A stretch of 64,000 nucleotides of DNA, taken from the NCBI GenBank assembly GCA_910588695.1, contig CAJUOV010000003.1, positions 69,043-133,042 of the forward strand. Direction: 5' to 3'. Made by a program: the position numbers and the translations under genes. The DNA comes from an uncultured Christensenellaceae bacterium (lineage in GTDB: Bacteria > Bacillota > Clostridia > Christensenellales > Borkfalkiaceae). The first letter of the stretch is position 1; every line of letters starts with the position of its first letter. Under the pieces are notes generated by a model. That model ran no database searches and had not been told where the DNA came from. It saw only the letters and a program-made list of their open reading frames with translations. Shown in pieces: positions 9,368 through 17,077 of the stretch.

Positions 9368-9441
9368 GTAAATATCTTAAATTATCCTAAAAAAAGCAAA
9401 GAAAAACGTCGATAAAATTCGGTGCTTTTCACTCCATCCGT

Positions 9442-11031
9442 TCATGCGGCAACGGCGTTCGAATTGATCGATTCGATAATTTTGCGGATTTCATACCATA
9501 CGTTCACATCCCGAAAAATATCGACGATGCTTCCGCGATCGGTAAACGGAGTTCCCTGTAACACAGACAAATCTTTCATCAGCCCGTTCTGAACAAAAAA
9601 TTCGATGATCTGATTGACAAAATAAATCTGTTTTCCGTCAAACCTGCTTTCGTTCAGATATTCCGCAAAAGCAGCTTTTAGAGAGGCAATGTCAAGCCCT
9701 ACGGTTTCCCGCACAAACTCGCCGAGCGGTTTTTTTCCGAAATTATTTTCGTAATCCTCCTTTGTGCCCAAGTCGCCCCATAGAACCTTTTCCAGATCGG
9801 CAACGTCGCCCGCAGTCAACGGTTCATTGTTTCTGAGCTTGAAGATTGCCGGCGCGCCCTGATTTTCGCGCACGTAACGCTCTGCTCTGATTCTGTAATT
9901 TTTTACGGCTTCGCCGTCGTATTCCGTGTCTTTCCATTCGACAGACAAAATTTCGTCGGTAAAATCCGTTGTGTAGGTCTGTTTGTTTTTCGGGATAAAT
10001 TTTATAAGATCGCGCAGGTTTTCGCGGATCTTTTCGAATTCGTTGACATCCGCCTCTTCGAGATACTCCTCTTTCAAAATTTTTTCAATGAATTCGGTCT
10101 GTACCATGATCTGCGGCACGTTTGCGATTTTGGAGAGCGCATTTACCTTTTTCATGAGATCGCTTCTCGCCCTCGCATAAGCGTTTCCGACCAAATACGC
10201 AAGCTCGATCCCGTACATCAACGCGTCGAAGCGAGCCGCCGACACCTCGCCGCCGTCGGGCAGGATTAGCGGAGCGATATGTTCGGCAATCACAAGCGTG
10301 TCTTCATAAGACAGCGGTTCGTATGCCGATTCCAAAGCATATTTTTCGATCTCTTTCAAATGCAACTTGACAGCAAAATTGTTTTTATCGAGTTCGGCAA
10401 TCTTGTCTATCATTTCGCCGATCAGACGCTTGCGCAAAGCAATCAACTCATTCGTCTGAAAAGAGATATGCTGCAATTTATAGACGATCTGCGTTTTCAA
10501 ATTGAAAATCGCCGTTTGCAATGCAATCTGCTCGTTCCTCTCCCGCCCTTTATTCTCTTTGAAAAAGTCTGTGACTCCGCAGAAATCGAACACAAAAAAT
10601 TTTTGTTTGTCCGCCCCGTCCAAAAGCGCGGGACACAGTCGCGTGCCGCGTCCGATCATCTGCCAAAACTTCGCTTTCGATAAAACGGGCTTAAAAATCA
10701 CAAGGTTCAATATCTCGGGAATGTCGATCCCCGTATCGAGCATATCGACGGAAATCGCAATCTGCGGCAGTTTGTTCGGATCGGAAAACTCGTCTATTGC
10801 GTTCTGCGAATAATTCAGATAGTTGTCGATCACTTTTGCGTACCCGTTCAGATGTGGATATTCGCGGTTGAATATTTCAAAAATCAATTCCGCATGCTTA
10901 TGATTCTTTGCAAAAATAATCGTCTTTCCGATCTTCTGCCCGTAATCGATTTTCAGAGAATTCTGCATTACGCACCGCAACGCCTTCGAGATCGTATCCT
11001 CGTTGAATATCCTCGACGATGTGGTGGACAA
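9442..11031 (-). pseudogene. hsdR: Type I restriction enzyme HsdR, C-terminal half only
   Basis: The frame (529 codons from a TTG without a ribosome binding site) contains only the second helicase lobe and C-terminal domain of a type I restriction R subunit. Visible pieces are IFNEDTISKALRCVMQ and KTIIFAKNHKHAE, motif V IAISVDMLDTGIDIPE, and motif VI QMIGRGTRLCP. The rest is the alpha-helical domain that docks to the methylase. Full HsdR proteins are about twice as long; the PD-(D/E)XK nuclease and first helicase lobe (Walker A, DEAD/H) are absent. Similarity begins about ten bases after a TGGTGGACAA repeat at 11022. No hsdM or hsdS is nearby. It is a relic with no expected restriction activity. 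Confidence 0.8.
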
Positions 11032-11161
11032 ATTTCAAAAGGTTATCGACGCGAAGTACAACATTAATCAAGAAAACAAACTCGACACGCTACTCCACGA
11101 AGCATTTGAAGCCTTTGAGAAAGTGTTTTTCGCCCTATGGATATAATAATTTTGTCCACCA
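11022..11161. repeat. 140-bp segment bounded by 11-bp inverted repeats
   Basis: TGGTGGACAAA (11022-11032) and its reverse complement (11151-11161) bracket this segment, which abuts the truncated hsdR. Another direct copy, GGTGGACAA, stands at 11173-11181 and a partial one near 11203. Inside, the plus strand encodes the tail of an unidentified protein (about 40 residues, ending FEAFEKVFFALWI at stop 11144-11146) with no start. It may be a miniature inverted-repeat element or a recombination scar. The rest of 11032-11294 is AT-rich, with a twice-repeated CTATATATTGTG (11219 and 11250). Confidence 0.4.
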
Positions 11162-11235
11162 GCTATACAAGTGGTGGACAATGCGTGGGCAAAAAGAAAA
11201 AGCGTGGACAACGCCACACTATATATTGTGTTTAA

Positions 11236-11298
11236 CTATGCTATTTTAACTATATATTGTGAATTTAGCGTTAATAAGTGATTGTGTTTCCTAATCAT
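11236..11298 (-). CDS. Possible 20-residue peptide after fic
   Basis: An ATG at 11298 is preceded by GGAG at good spacing and overlaps the end of fic. The frame gives a 20-residue product (begins MIRKHNHLL) and stops at 11236. It has no recognisable domain and may be the start of a deleted downstream gene rather than a functional peptide. Confidence 0.25.
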   Translation of the reverse strand: MIRKHNHLLTLNSQYIVKIA

Positions 11299-12353
11299 GA
11301 TTTTCTCCTGTCGCTGTTCCAAACGTATTTCGTGTATCTTCCGCCGCCGATCTTCTCTATATCGCCCTTCGCCGCCAGATCGGCGAGCGTCCGCTGAACG
11401 GTGATTTCCGATATATCGGGACACTGTTCTTTGATCTCGGACTTCGTCACCGTGCCGAGCCTGGTCTTTATAATCTCGGCAATGCGCTGCGGTTTCGCGG
11501 GCGGCTTCGTCACCCGAATATTTACACGATCGTTGAAATCCCGATACGCCGCCAATAACGCTCCGAGCGTATAGCGAATAAACGGCAGATAGTCGTTCTC
11601 GTTTTCATGCCAGCCCTGCGAGCTTTCGCAGAGCGCTTCGTTATACTCTTTTTTCGTCTCTTCGATCTTTTTTTCGAGACTGATATATTTTCCCACGCGG
11701 TAACCCGCGCGATAGAATAAAAGCAAAGTCAGAAGCCTGCTCATTCTGCCGTTTCCGTCGCTGAACGGATGAATACAGAGAAAATCGAGTATAAATATCG
11801 GAATCAGCAAAAGCGGATGTACGGCGTAATTCTCCGCCGCCCGATTGAAAGCCGCGCACGCTTCTTCCATGGCTTCGGGCGCTCTCCATGCCTCAACCGA
11901 CTCGAAACAGCCAAAATTTTCCGTTTCGCCATTAACCGTGATCATGTCGTCCCCCGATTTATACTTTCCGCCGTACTCTTTGCCGCTGTACGAATACAAA
12001 TCTTTGTGAAGTTGAAGAATATAGGCGGGTTTTACGGGGATATACTCGAAATTTTCATGAATGGTGTTCAAGACGTTGCGGTAACCCGCTATTTCTTTTT
12101 CGCTGAGGTTCTTCGGATTGGTCTTGTCGAACACAAGCTGTTTCAACCGCTCGTCGCCCGTACAGATGCCCGCGATCTTATTCGACGCCTCCGCGCTCTG
12201 AATTTTTGCAATATCCAAAAGCGCGGTCAGCGTATCCGCCTGCGCATGCAGATAGAGATTCTGCTCCCCCTTGTATTCCTGAATCGCAGCTACCAATTCA
12301 AGCAATTCTTCGGAAATCTTCAGTTTGATATTTTTATAATCGAACGTGTGCAA
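11295..12353 (-). CDS. Fic-family AMPylase-like protein with C-terminal winged helix
   Basis: Fic proteins transfer AMP (or related groups) from a nucleotide to target hydroxyls. The product is 352 residues. I place the start at TTG 12353 because GAGGT lies six bases upstream; no ATG is available. It has a Fic_N region (about 1-80), the Fic core with the complete motif HPFSDGNGRMSR from H195, and a C-terminal winged-helix region of about 90 residues (TKSEIKEQCPDISEITVQRTL). The N-terminal inhibitory motif, usually S-x-x-x-E-G, reads S57-N-K-I-A61-G, so the autoinhibitory Glu is Ala. A strong promoter overlapped by a large palindrome precedes it. Fic genes of this type often sit inside type I restriction operons, which fits the hsdR relic beside it. 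Confidence 0.88.
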   Translation of the reverse strand: MHTFDYKNIKLKISEELLELVAAIQEYKGEQNLYLHAQADTLTALLDIAKIQSAEASNKIAGICTGDERLKQLVFDKTNPKNLSEKEIAGYRNVLNTIHENFEYIPVKPAYILQLHKDLYSYSGKEYGGKYKSGDDMITVNGETENFGCFESVEAWRAPEAMEEACAAFNRAAENYAVHPLLLIPIFILDFLCIHPFSDGNGRMSRLLTLLLFYRAGYRVGKYISLEKKIEETKKEYNEALCESSQGWHENENDYLPFIRYTLGALLAAYRDFNDRVNIRVTKPPAKPQRIAEIIKTRLGTVTKSEIKEQCPDISEITVQRTLADLAAKGDIEKIGGGRYTKYVWNSDRRKS

Positions 12354-12363
12354 TCCAGACCTC

Positions 12364-12395
12364 AATTATATCATTTTTTGAATTTTGATATAATT
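12364..12395. promoter_or_regulatory. Inverted repeat in the fic leader
   Basis: AATTATATCA and TGATATAATT form perfect 10-bp arms separated by 12 bp, between the -10 box and the fic start. It could be a second operator or an mRNA hairpin near the ribosome binding site. Confidence 0.45.
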
Positions 12396-12429
12396 ATAAC
12401 GCCTGACAGTTAATTTGTCAAGCGTTATA
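12393..12429 (-). promoter_or_regulatory. Consensus promoter of fic inside a 35-bp palindromic operator
   Basis: The minus strand reads TTGACA (12421-12416), 17 bp, then TATAAT (12398-12393). Both boxes lie within or at the edge of an inverted repeat, TATAACGC-N-TGACA, a 7-bp gap, then TGTCA-N-GCGTTATA (12395-12429). A repressor bound there would occlude RNA polymerase. The winged helix of Fic itself is a candidate (inference). Confidence 0.75.
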
Positions 12430-12477
12430 GTTTGTTATGATTCAATTGTGATATTTTATAATTCCGCCTCGGTGCAA

Positions 12478-13293
12478 TCAGCGTGTGAGCCGATCCAAAG
12501 CACTCCGCACGCAAGCGGAAAACCGTTCGATGTATCCCGCAACGTAATCGGCAATATCGAGCGACCTGTCTTTGACAAGCGGCGTTAAATCCATTGCATA
12601 GTTGAGCATGGTATACCTGTCGCACGCATGACTTTGAGAAAAAGTCGCATTGGCGAGACGGCGTCCTTCGCAGGCGAGATCATAGCGTTTTCCGCCCGCG
12701 ATCTGACTTTGGAACGTACCCGAAAGAGCGCGGGAAAATTCAAGATCGTCCCCGCAGTCGAGAATGATTTTTTCTTCGTCGCACAACCAGTCGAGATCGC
12801 GCCATACCTCGCAGCCGTAAACTTTTTCGGGAAGTTCGCCGTCCGGCAACCGCCGCAACGCCCTGATCGTTTTGACCGCGACGCCCGCATGCGTTATATG
12901 TTTGTCGGCAAGATTGTGCGTATATACCAATCTCGGTCTTTCTTCGCGCAAAATACAGGCAAGCTCCGTTTCGATCTTCTCGTCCCCTCCGTCCTTGACT
13001 TGAGCGGAAGAATAATCCAACAGATACTGTACGCCGTAGCCGCCCAACCGCGCCGCCTCTTTCTGTTCCCCGAAGCGCACTTTTTTCATCTCCTCGTCCG
13101 AATACGCGGCATATGCGCCGCTGCGGGGACTGCCCGCCCCGTCCGTTACAACCACGCTGCCGAAACAAAGATTTTTCTTTCGATAACACGCGGCAATCGG
13201 AGAATATGCCATAAACTCGGTATCGTCCTGATGCGCGGCGATACAAAGATGCGTGATCCGCTTCTTCCCGCCGGGATAAAAAACCTCTCTCAT
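12478..13293 (-). CDS. PIG-L/LmbE-family deacetylase (copy 1)
   Basis: This 271-residue cytoplasmic protein belongs to the zinc-dependent PIG-L (LmbE) deacetylases, which remove acetyl groups from N-acetylglucosaminyl compounds. The metal and catalytic motif is AAHQDDTEF (H21, D23, D24), with a later DKHITHAG supplying the distal His. The usual family form is HPDD; Gln replaces Pro. It overlaps nagB by four bases (ATGA), so the two are coupled. A second nagB/PIG-L pair occurs at 38467-40019. Since no nagA is present, I infer that it deacetylates GlcNAc or a GlcNAc derivative before NagB acts. It is the last gene of the 26.3-12.5 kb operon. Confidence 0.9.
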   Translation of the reverse strand: MREVFYPGGKKRITHLCIAAHQDDTEFMAYSPIAACYRKKNLCFGSVVVTDGAGSPRSGAYAAYSDEEMKKVRFGEQKEAARLGGYGVQYLLDYSSAQVKDGGDEKIETELACILREERPRLVYTHNLADKHITHAGVAVKTIRALRRLPDGELPEKVYGCEVWRDLDWLCDEEKIILDCGDDLEFSRALSGTFQSQIAGGKRYDLACEGRRLANATFSQSHACDRYTMLNYAMDLTPLVKDRSLDIADYVAGYIERFSACVRSALDRLTR

Positions 13294-14012
13294 AATTTAC
13301 CTGCCGCCTCCCGATCTGCGATCAAGATACAGTTCGGATGCAACTGCAATACGCTTGCGGGCACTTCTTCCGTCACTCCGCCGCAAACCGTATTATAAAC
13401 CGCGTCCGCCTTGTTTTCTCCGCTTGCAAGAATCAAAACCTGCTTTGCCTGCATGATCTGCCTGATCCCCATTGTATACGCCCTGTTCGGAACTTCGGAA
13501 ATATCCTTAAACAGTCTTGCATTATCTTTAATCGTATTCGGGGTCAAATCAACGACATGCGTGTCGCTCCCGAACGGCGTGCCTGGCTCGTTGAACGCAA
13601 TATGTCCGTTGCTTCCCAATCCCAACAGCTGAATATCCCGCGGCAGATTTTCAAGCAGTTTATTATAACGTTCGCACTCCGCTTCAGCGTTTTGCGCCGT
13701 CCCGTTTTCGATATACGTATTCTCTGCCTCTATATCCAGACCCTTGAACAGATTTTCCCGCATAAAGTACGCATAGCTTTGCGGATGATCTTGAGATAAA
13801 CCTATATACTCGTCTAAATTCACCGCCCTGATGTGCGCGTAACTCGTTCTGTTCTCTCTGTGATCCTCCGTCATGCTGCGGTACAAGCCCAACGGCGTCG
13901 TACCGGTCGCAAGCCCCAAAACGGCATAAGGATTTTCATTTACTGCCATTTTCATGATCTCGAACGCTTTTGCGCTCAAACTCCGGTAATCTTCCGTAAC
14001 GATAATTTTCAT
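13290..14012 (-). CDS. nagB: Glucosamine-6-phosphate deaminase (copy 1)
   Basis: NagB converts glucosamine-6-phosphate to fructose-6-phosphate and ammonia. The 240-residue product is full length for the short Firmicute type. Conserved pieces are LGLATGTTPLGLY, VNLDEYIGLSQDHPQSY, LGLGSNGHIAFNEPG and RAYTMGI. The start at ATG 14012 has AAGGAG upstream; the frame extends further but only through the ROK gene end. It lies 13 bp after the ROK kinase gene and overlaps the deacetylase gene by four bases. It is clearly similar to the second nagB at 39297-40019. Confidence 0.95.
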   Translation of the reverse strand: MKIIVTEDYRSLSAKAFEIMKMAVNENPYAVLGLATGTTPLGLYRSMTEDHRENRTSYAHIRAVNLDEYIGLSQDHPQSYAYFMRENLFKGLDIEAENTYIENGTAQNAEAECERYNKLLENLPRDIQLLGLGSNGHIAFNEPGTPFGSDTHVVDLTPNTIKDNARLFKDISEVPNRAYTMGIRQIMQAKQVLILASGENKADAVYNTVCGGVTEEVPASVLQLHPNCILIADREAAGKL

Positions 14013-14025
14013 CGGTAATTGCTCC

Positions 14026-14895
14026 TTAACGCAATGCAGCGCGCCCGCAGTAAAAGGCATAGGCGCCTACCATGCCCGCGTCGTTGCCGAGTACAGACAA
14101 CTCGATTTCGTAACGATCGCTCTTTTGCAAATCTTTGAACCAACTCTCCCCGTCGTCCGAAACTCCGCCGCCCAAAACGATGATCCGACAGGGATACCGT
14201 TCGCAGACGAGATCGCACGACCTGCGTAAGTTTTTGAGCCACTCCCCGACCGCGGAACAAACCTCTTCGTCTCCGCCGCCGTAGCGTTCCCACAGCTCGC
14301 GTTTGGAACAGAAAATTCCGCGTTGACGCAACAGTCTTGTCAGCGCGGATCCGCTCGCATACTGTTCGATACAACCGCGTCTGCCGCAGGTGCAGAGCAG
14401 CCCTCCCCTTTCGAGCTCGAGATGCCCGAGAGAAAGAAGTTTCCCTCCGTCTACGGGTTGCCCGTCTTTGATCACCCCGCCTCCAACGCCCGTGCCGAGC
14501 GTGAGCATAGCGACGTTATCGCTTTCGAATCCGCGCGCGTAACACTCTCCGAAAAGCGCCGCCTGCCCGTCGTTCAGACAGACAAACGGTTTACGCGTCC
14601 GTTCGGAAAAAAATTTTCCGAGATCGAAACCGGTATATTCCGGAAGAAGCTCGGTCGCGTAGACGACTCTTTGATATTCGCTGTCGATTTCGCCCGCGCT
14701 CGAAAGCGCGATCCCTTCGTATTCCTCTTCCGAAAATTGCGAAAGCAAACGGCAGAACGTTTTTTTGATCCCGCGGATTCCGTCGGATACGTCCGTCTCT
14801 GCCGAGGCGCGTTTCAGAATTTTACCGCCGCGGACGATCGCGCCTTTCAAGCCCGTTCCGCCGAGATCCAAACAGAGTACGTCAGGAACGCGCAT
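14026..14895 (-). CDS. ROK-family sugar kinase
   Basis: ROK kinases phosphorylate glucose or N-acetylhexosamines with ATP in the cytoplasm. The 289-residue product begins at ATG 14895, inside the last 14 bases of the DUF4127 gene. It has the phosphate loop CLDLGGTGLKG near residue 10, the catalytic LNDGQAAL near 100, LGTGVGGGVI, and the zinc-binding signature GHLELERGGLLCTCGRRGCIEQY. Alongside nanE and nagB, a ManNAc or GlcNAc kinase (NanK-like) role is the best inference; glucokinase activity cannot be excluded. Confidence 0.92.
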   Translation of the reverse strand: MRVPDVLCLDLGGTGLKGAIVRGGKILKRASAETDVSDGIRGIKKTFCRLLSQFSEEEYEGIALSSAGEIDSEYQRVVYATELLPEYTGFDLGKFFSERTRKPFVCLNDGQAALFGECYARGFESDNVAMLTLGTGVGGGVIKDGQPVDGGKLLSLGHLELERGGLLCTCGRRGCIEQYASGSALTRLLRQRGIFCSKRELWERYGGGDEEVCSAVGEWLKNLRRSCDLVCERYPCRIIVLGGGVSDDGESWFKDLQKSDRYEIELSVLGNDAGMVGAYAFYCGRAALR

Positions 14896-16393
14896 TGACT
14901 TCGAACTCCGTTTCAAACATTCTGTTCCAAGGCATTTTGCAACCGTTGATCTTGTACTTTCTGACAAGCGAGGGCATGAGCGCGCCGAGATAGTCCTGCG
15001 TCTCGCTGCGCACCAGCTCCGAAATCTCCCTTTCTTTATCGCCGAGATTGCGGTATGCGCAACCGTATTCGTTCAGTCGGCTCGCCGCATACAGACGGCT
15101 GTGCGCGCAGAAGCCCACGTCCTCGTAATAGCGAAGCGCGAGAAAGCGTTTCATTCCCTCCGTCTTGCCGAATACGGCGGAAAGCGCCGCGGCGCTGATA
15201 ACCGTACCGAGCGTATTTCCGGAAGTGTTCCATCCGCCGTATGTCAGTACGTCGAGCGATATACCCGCGTTCTCCAAGAGCGCGGCGAGTTTGAGATCGC
15301 CGCCGTTCCCGTATGCCACGTCCGCAACGGCAACCTTATTTCCCGCGCGGATTTCCCGCACGATACGGTTTACGAAGTCGGATAATCTTCTGTCTTTATT
15401 ATAGACGGCATCGCCGCTTTCCTGTTCGGGCGCTTCGAGCTGCGTCTCCTCGACGCCGTTGACCGCAAGAATAAAATCCGAATGCTCTCCCTTATCGGCA
15501 AGGCGGCAGCCCGCCGCCGCGATCTGCGAACGCAGAGACTGACCGAGTTCCCTGTCCTCGAATTTCGGCACCATCTGCGGCACGCCTTCGGTATTAAATA
15601 AAAGTTCGATCGAAGGGCATTCGCCGCGGTCTTTGAGCACCGCGCGGCAGATCAGGGTCATGCCGACCTCGTCCGCTCCGGGATAACTCTGTACAAGATG
15701 CTCTTTCCCGCTTTTCTGCACGTAACTGTAAATTCGCTGCTGATCTTCTTTAATAAACCCGTAGAGCGAACTGTCGTCCTGCGGGATCACGAGATATTCG
15801 ACAACATCGCCCAATAAGTCCACCGTGCGAAGATTCATCTCCGCGTTAAGTCTGCGCCGCGCAAGATAATCGTCAAGCACGCCCGCCGTCTTTTCTTCGT
15901 ATTCTTTGATCTTATCCTCGTCTACGGGAAGCCCGAGCTTGCGCTTGTGGTACGCCTCGCCCAACAAAAAGATTTCCCGCCCGCAATCCTCGTAATAGTC
16001 GGGTTCTTCCTCCGATGAAGAATACTGCGGACAGCGCATCATAAGCTGAAACGCGTAGATTTTGAGCGCGGGATTTCGCGCTTTCATTTCGCCGAGAACG
16101 GCGAGTCTGTCGCATAGCTCTTCCGAGGTGAAACGGTGCAGTCTGCCGTAGAGCAACCCGCCGTACAAAAGCATATCCACGCTGATGACGGCAATATCCG
16201 CTTCGGTTGCATGAGAGAGCAGAAAAGTTTTGATATATTCGGGATCGGCGGGCGTCTTCATCTTACCGAGGCGCTCGCGCTCAGGCATCAACAGCCTGTA
16301 TTCGGGATTGTCCCGCATGAGTTCGAGAGGAAACAGATAATTGCAAGGTCTCTCGTCTAACGGGAGCATGAGTACGTTTTTCTTAGTTTTCAT
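14882..16393 (-). CDS. DUF4127 family protein
   Basis: This 503-residue soluble protein has no signal peptide and matches the DUF4127 family by its opening LMLPLDERPCNYLFP, the SVDMLLYGGLLYGRLH block near 70-85, and a YGNGGDLKLAALL...YGGWNTSGNTLGT region near 360-390. No biochemical function is known to me for this family. It overlaps nanE upstream (4 bp) and the ROK kinase downstream (14 bp), so it is co-translated with amino-sugar enzymes. This links it to hexosamine metabolism, perhaps as a hydrolase or isomerase; that is inference from context only. Confidence 0.85.
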   Translation of the reverse strand: MKTKKNVLMLPLDERPCNYLFPLELMRDNPEYRLLMPERERLGKMKTPADPEYIKTFLLSHATEADIAVISVDMLLYGGLLYGRLHRFTSEELCDRLAVLGEMKARNPALKIYAFQLMMRCPQYSSSEEEPDYYEDCGREIFLLGEAYHKRKLGLPVDEDKIKEYEEKTAGVLDDYLARRRLNAEMNLRTVDLLGDVVEYLVIPQDDSSLYGFIKEDQQRIYSYVQKSGKEHLVQSYPGADEVGMTLICRAVLKDRGECPSIELLFNTEGVPQMVPKFEDRELGQSLRSQIAAAGCRLADKGEHSDFILAVNGVEETQLEAPEQESGDAVYNKDRRLSDFVNRIVREIRAGNKVAVADVAYGNGGDLKLAALLENAGISLDVLTYGGWNTSGNTLGTVISAAALSAVFGKTEGMKRFLALRYYEDVGFCAHSRLYAASRLNEYGCAYRNLGDKEREISELVRSETQDYLGALMPSLVRKYKINGCKMPWNRMFETEFEVNARS

Positions 16394-17076
16394 AATTTAC
16401 CAAACAGTTCGCTAAATCGTTGTGTGATATTTTTGGGTCGGGTGACCGCGCTGCCGATCACGACGGCGTAGGGATCGGCTTCGAGTACGCGGGCAAGCTG
16501 CCCGCGTTCCCAGATTCCTCCCTCCGCGATGAGCTTACCGCAGACGAGCCGTTTTTTCAGTTCGTACAGAAACTCGTAATCGGGAAGGGAAACCCCTTCC
16601 GTTGCGGGAGTGTATCCGCGCATAGTCGTGCCGATAAAATCGAACCCGAGCGAATCCGCCTCGATCGCGCTTTCAAGCGTGTCGCAGTCCGCCATCAACA
16701 AAACCGAAGGATCGCGTTCCCTTGCGAATCGCACGAGCTCTTCCGTGGTTTCGCCGTTCGGGCGCGCCCGTCCCGTTACATCCATAGCGACGACGTCCGC
16801 CCCGCTTGCGATCACTTCTTCGATCTCTCTGCGCGTGGGAGTGATATAAACTCCGCTGTGTTCGTAGACGCGCTTGACAAGCCCGATCACGGGTACGGAG
16901 ACCTCCTCTTTGATCGCCGGAATTTCTTCCGCAAGCGCGCGGATCCCAACCGCGCCGCCCGCTACCGCCGCGCGCGCCATATAGCGCATGAGCCCGAGTC
17001 CGTACAGGGGCTCGCCCTCCGCCGCCTGACAGGATACGATCAGCCCGCGAGTCGGCGTCAAGTGAGTTTTGTTCAT
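16390..17076 (-). CDS. nanE: N-acetylmannosamine-6-phosphate 2-epimerase
   Basis: NanE interconverts ManNAc-6-phosphate and GlcNAc-6-phosphate. The 228-residue TIM-barrel product shows the family pattern: RGLIVSCQAAEGEPLYG at the start, GAVGIRA, IPVIGLVKR-type VPVIGLVKRVYEHSGVYITPT, ADVVAMDVTGRARPNG, LLMADCDTLESAIEADSLGFDFIGTT and LIAEGGIW. Catalytic Lys (VK) and Glu (AEGG) are present. ATG 17076 is preceded by AAGAGGA. It ends by overlapping the DUF4127 gene. No sialate lyase (nanA) is visible, so ManNAc may come from another glycan. Confidence 0.95.
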   Translation of the reverse strand: MNKTHLTPTRGLIVSCQAAEGEPLYGLGLMRYMARAAVAGGAVGIRALAEEIPAIKEEVSVPVIGLVKRVYEHSGVYITPTRREIEEVIASGADVVAMDVTGRARPNGETTEELVRFARERDPSVLLMADCDTLESAIEADSLGFDFIGTTMRGYTPATEGVSLPDYEFLYELKKRLVCGKLIAEGGIWERGQLARVLEADPYAVVIGSAVTRPKNITQRFSELFGKL

Positions 17077-17077
17077 A

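Noticed and set aside
9442..12353. Active type I restriction-modification system
   Set aside because: The nuclease and first helicase lobe of HsdR, and all of HsdM and HsdS, are absent.
12478..17076. Complete sialic acid catabolic cluster
   Set aside because: NanE and a ROK kinase are present, but there is no N-acetylneuraminate lyase, sialidase or sialic acid transporter here.
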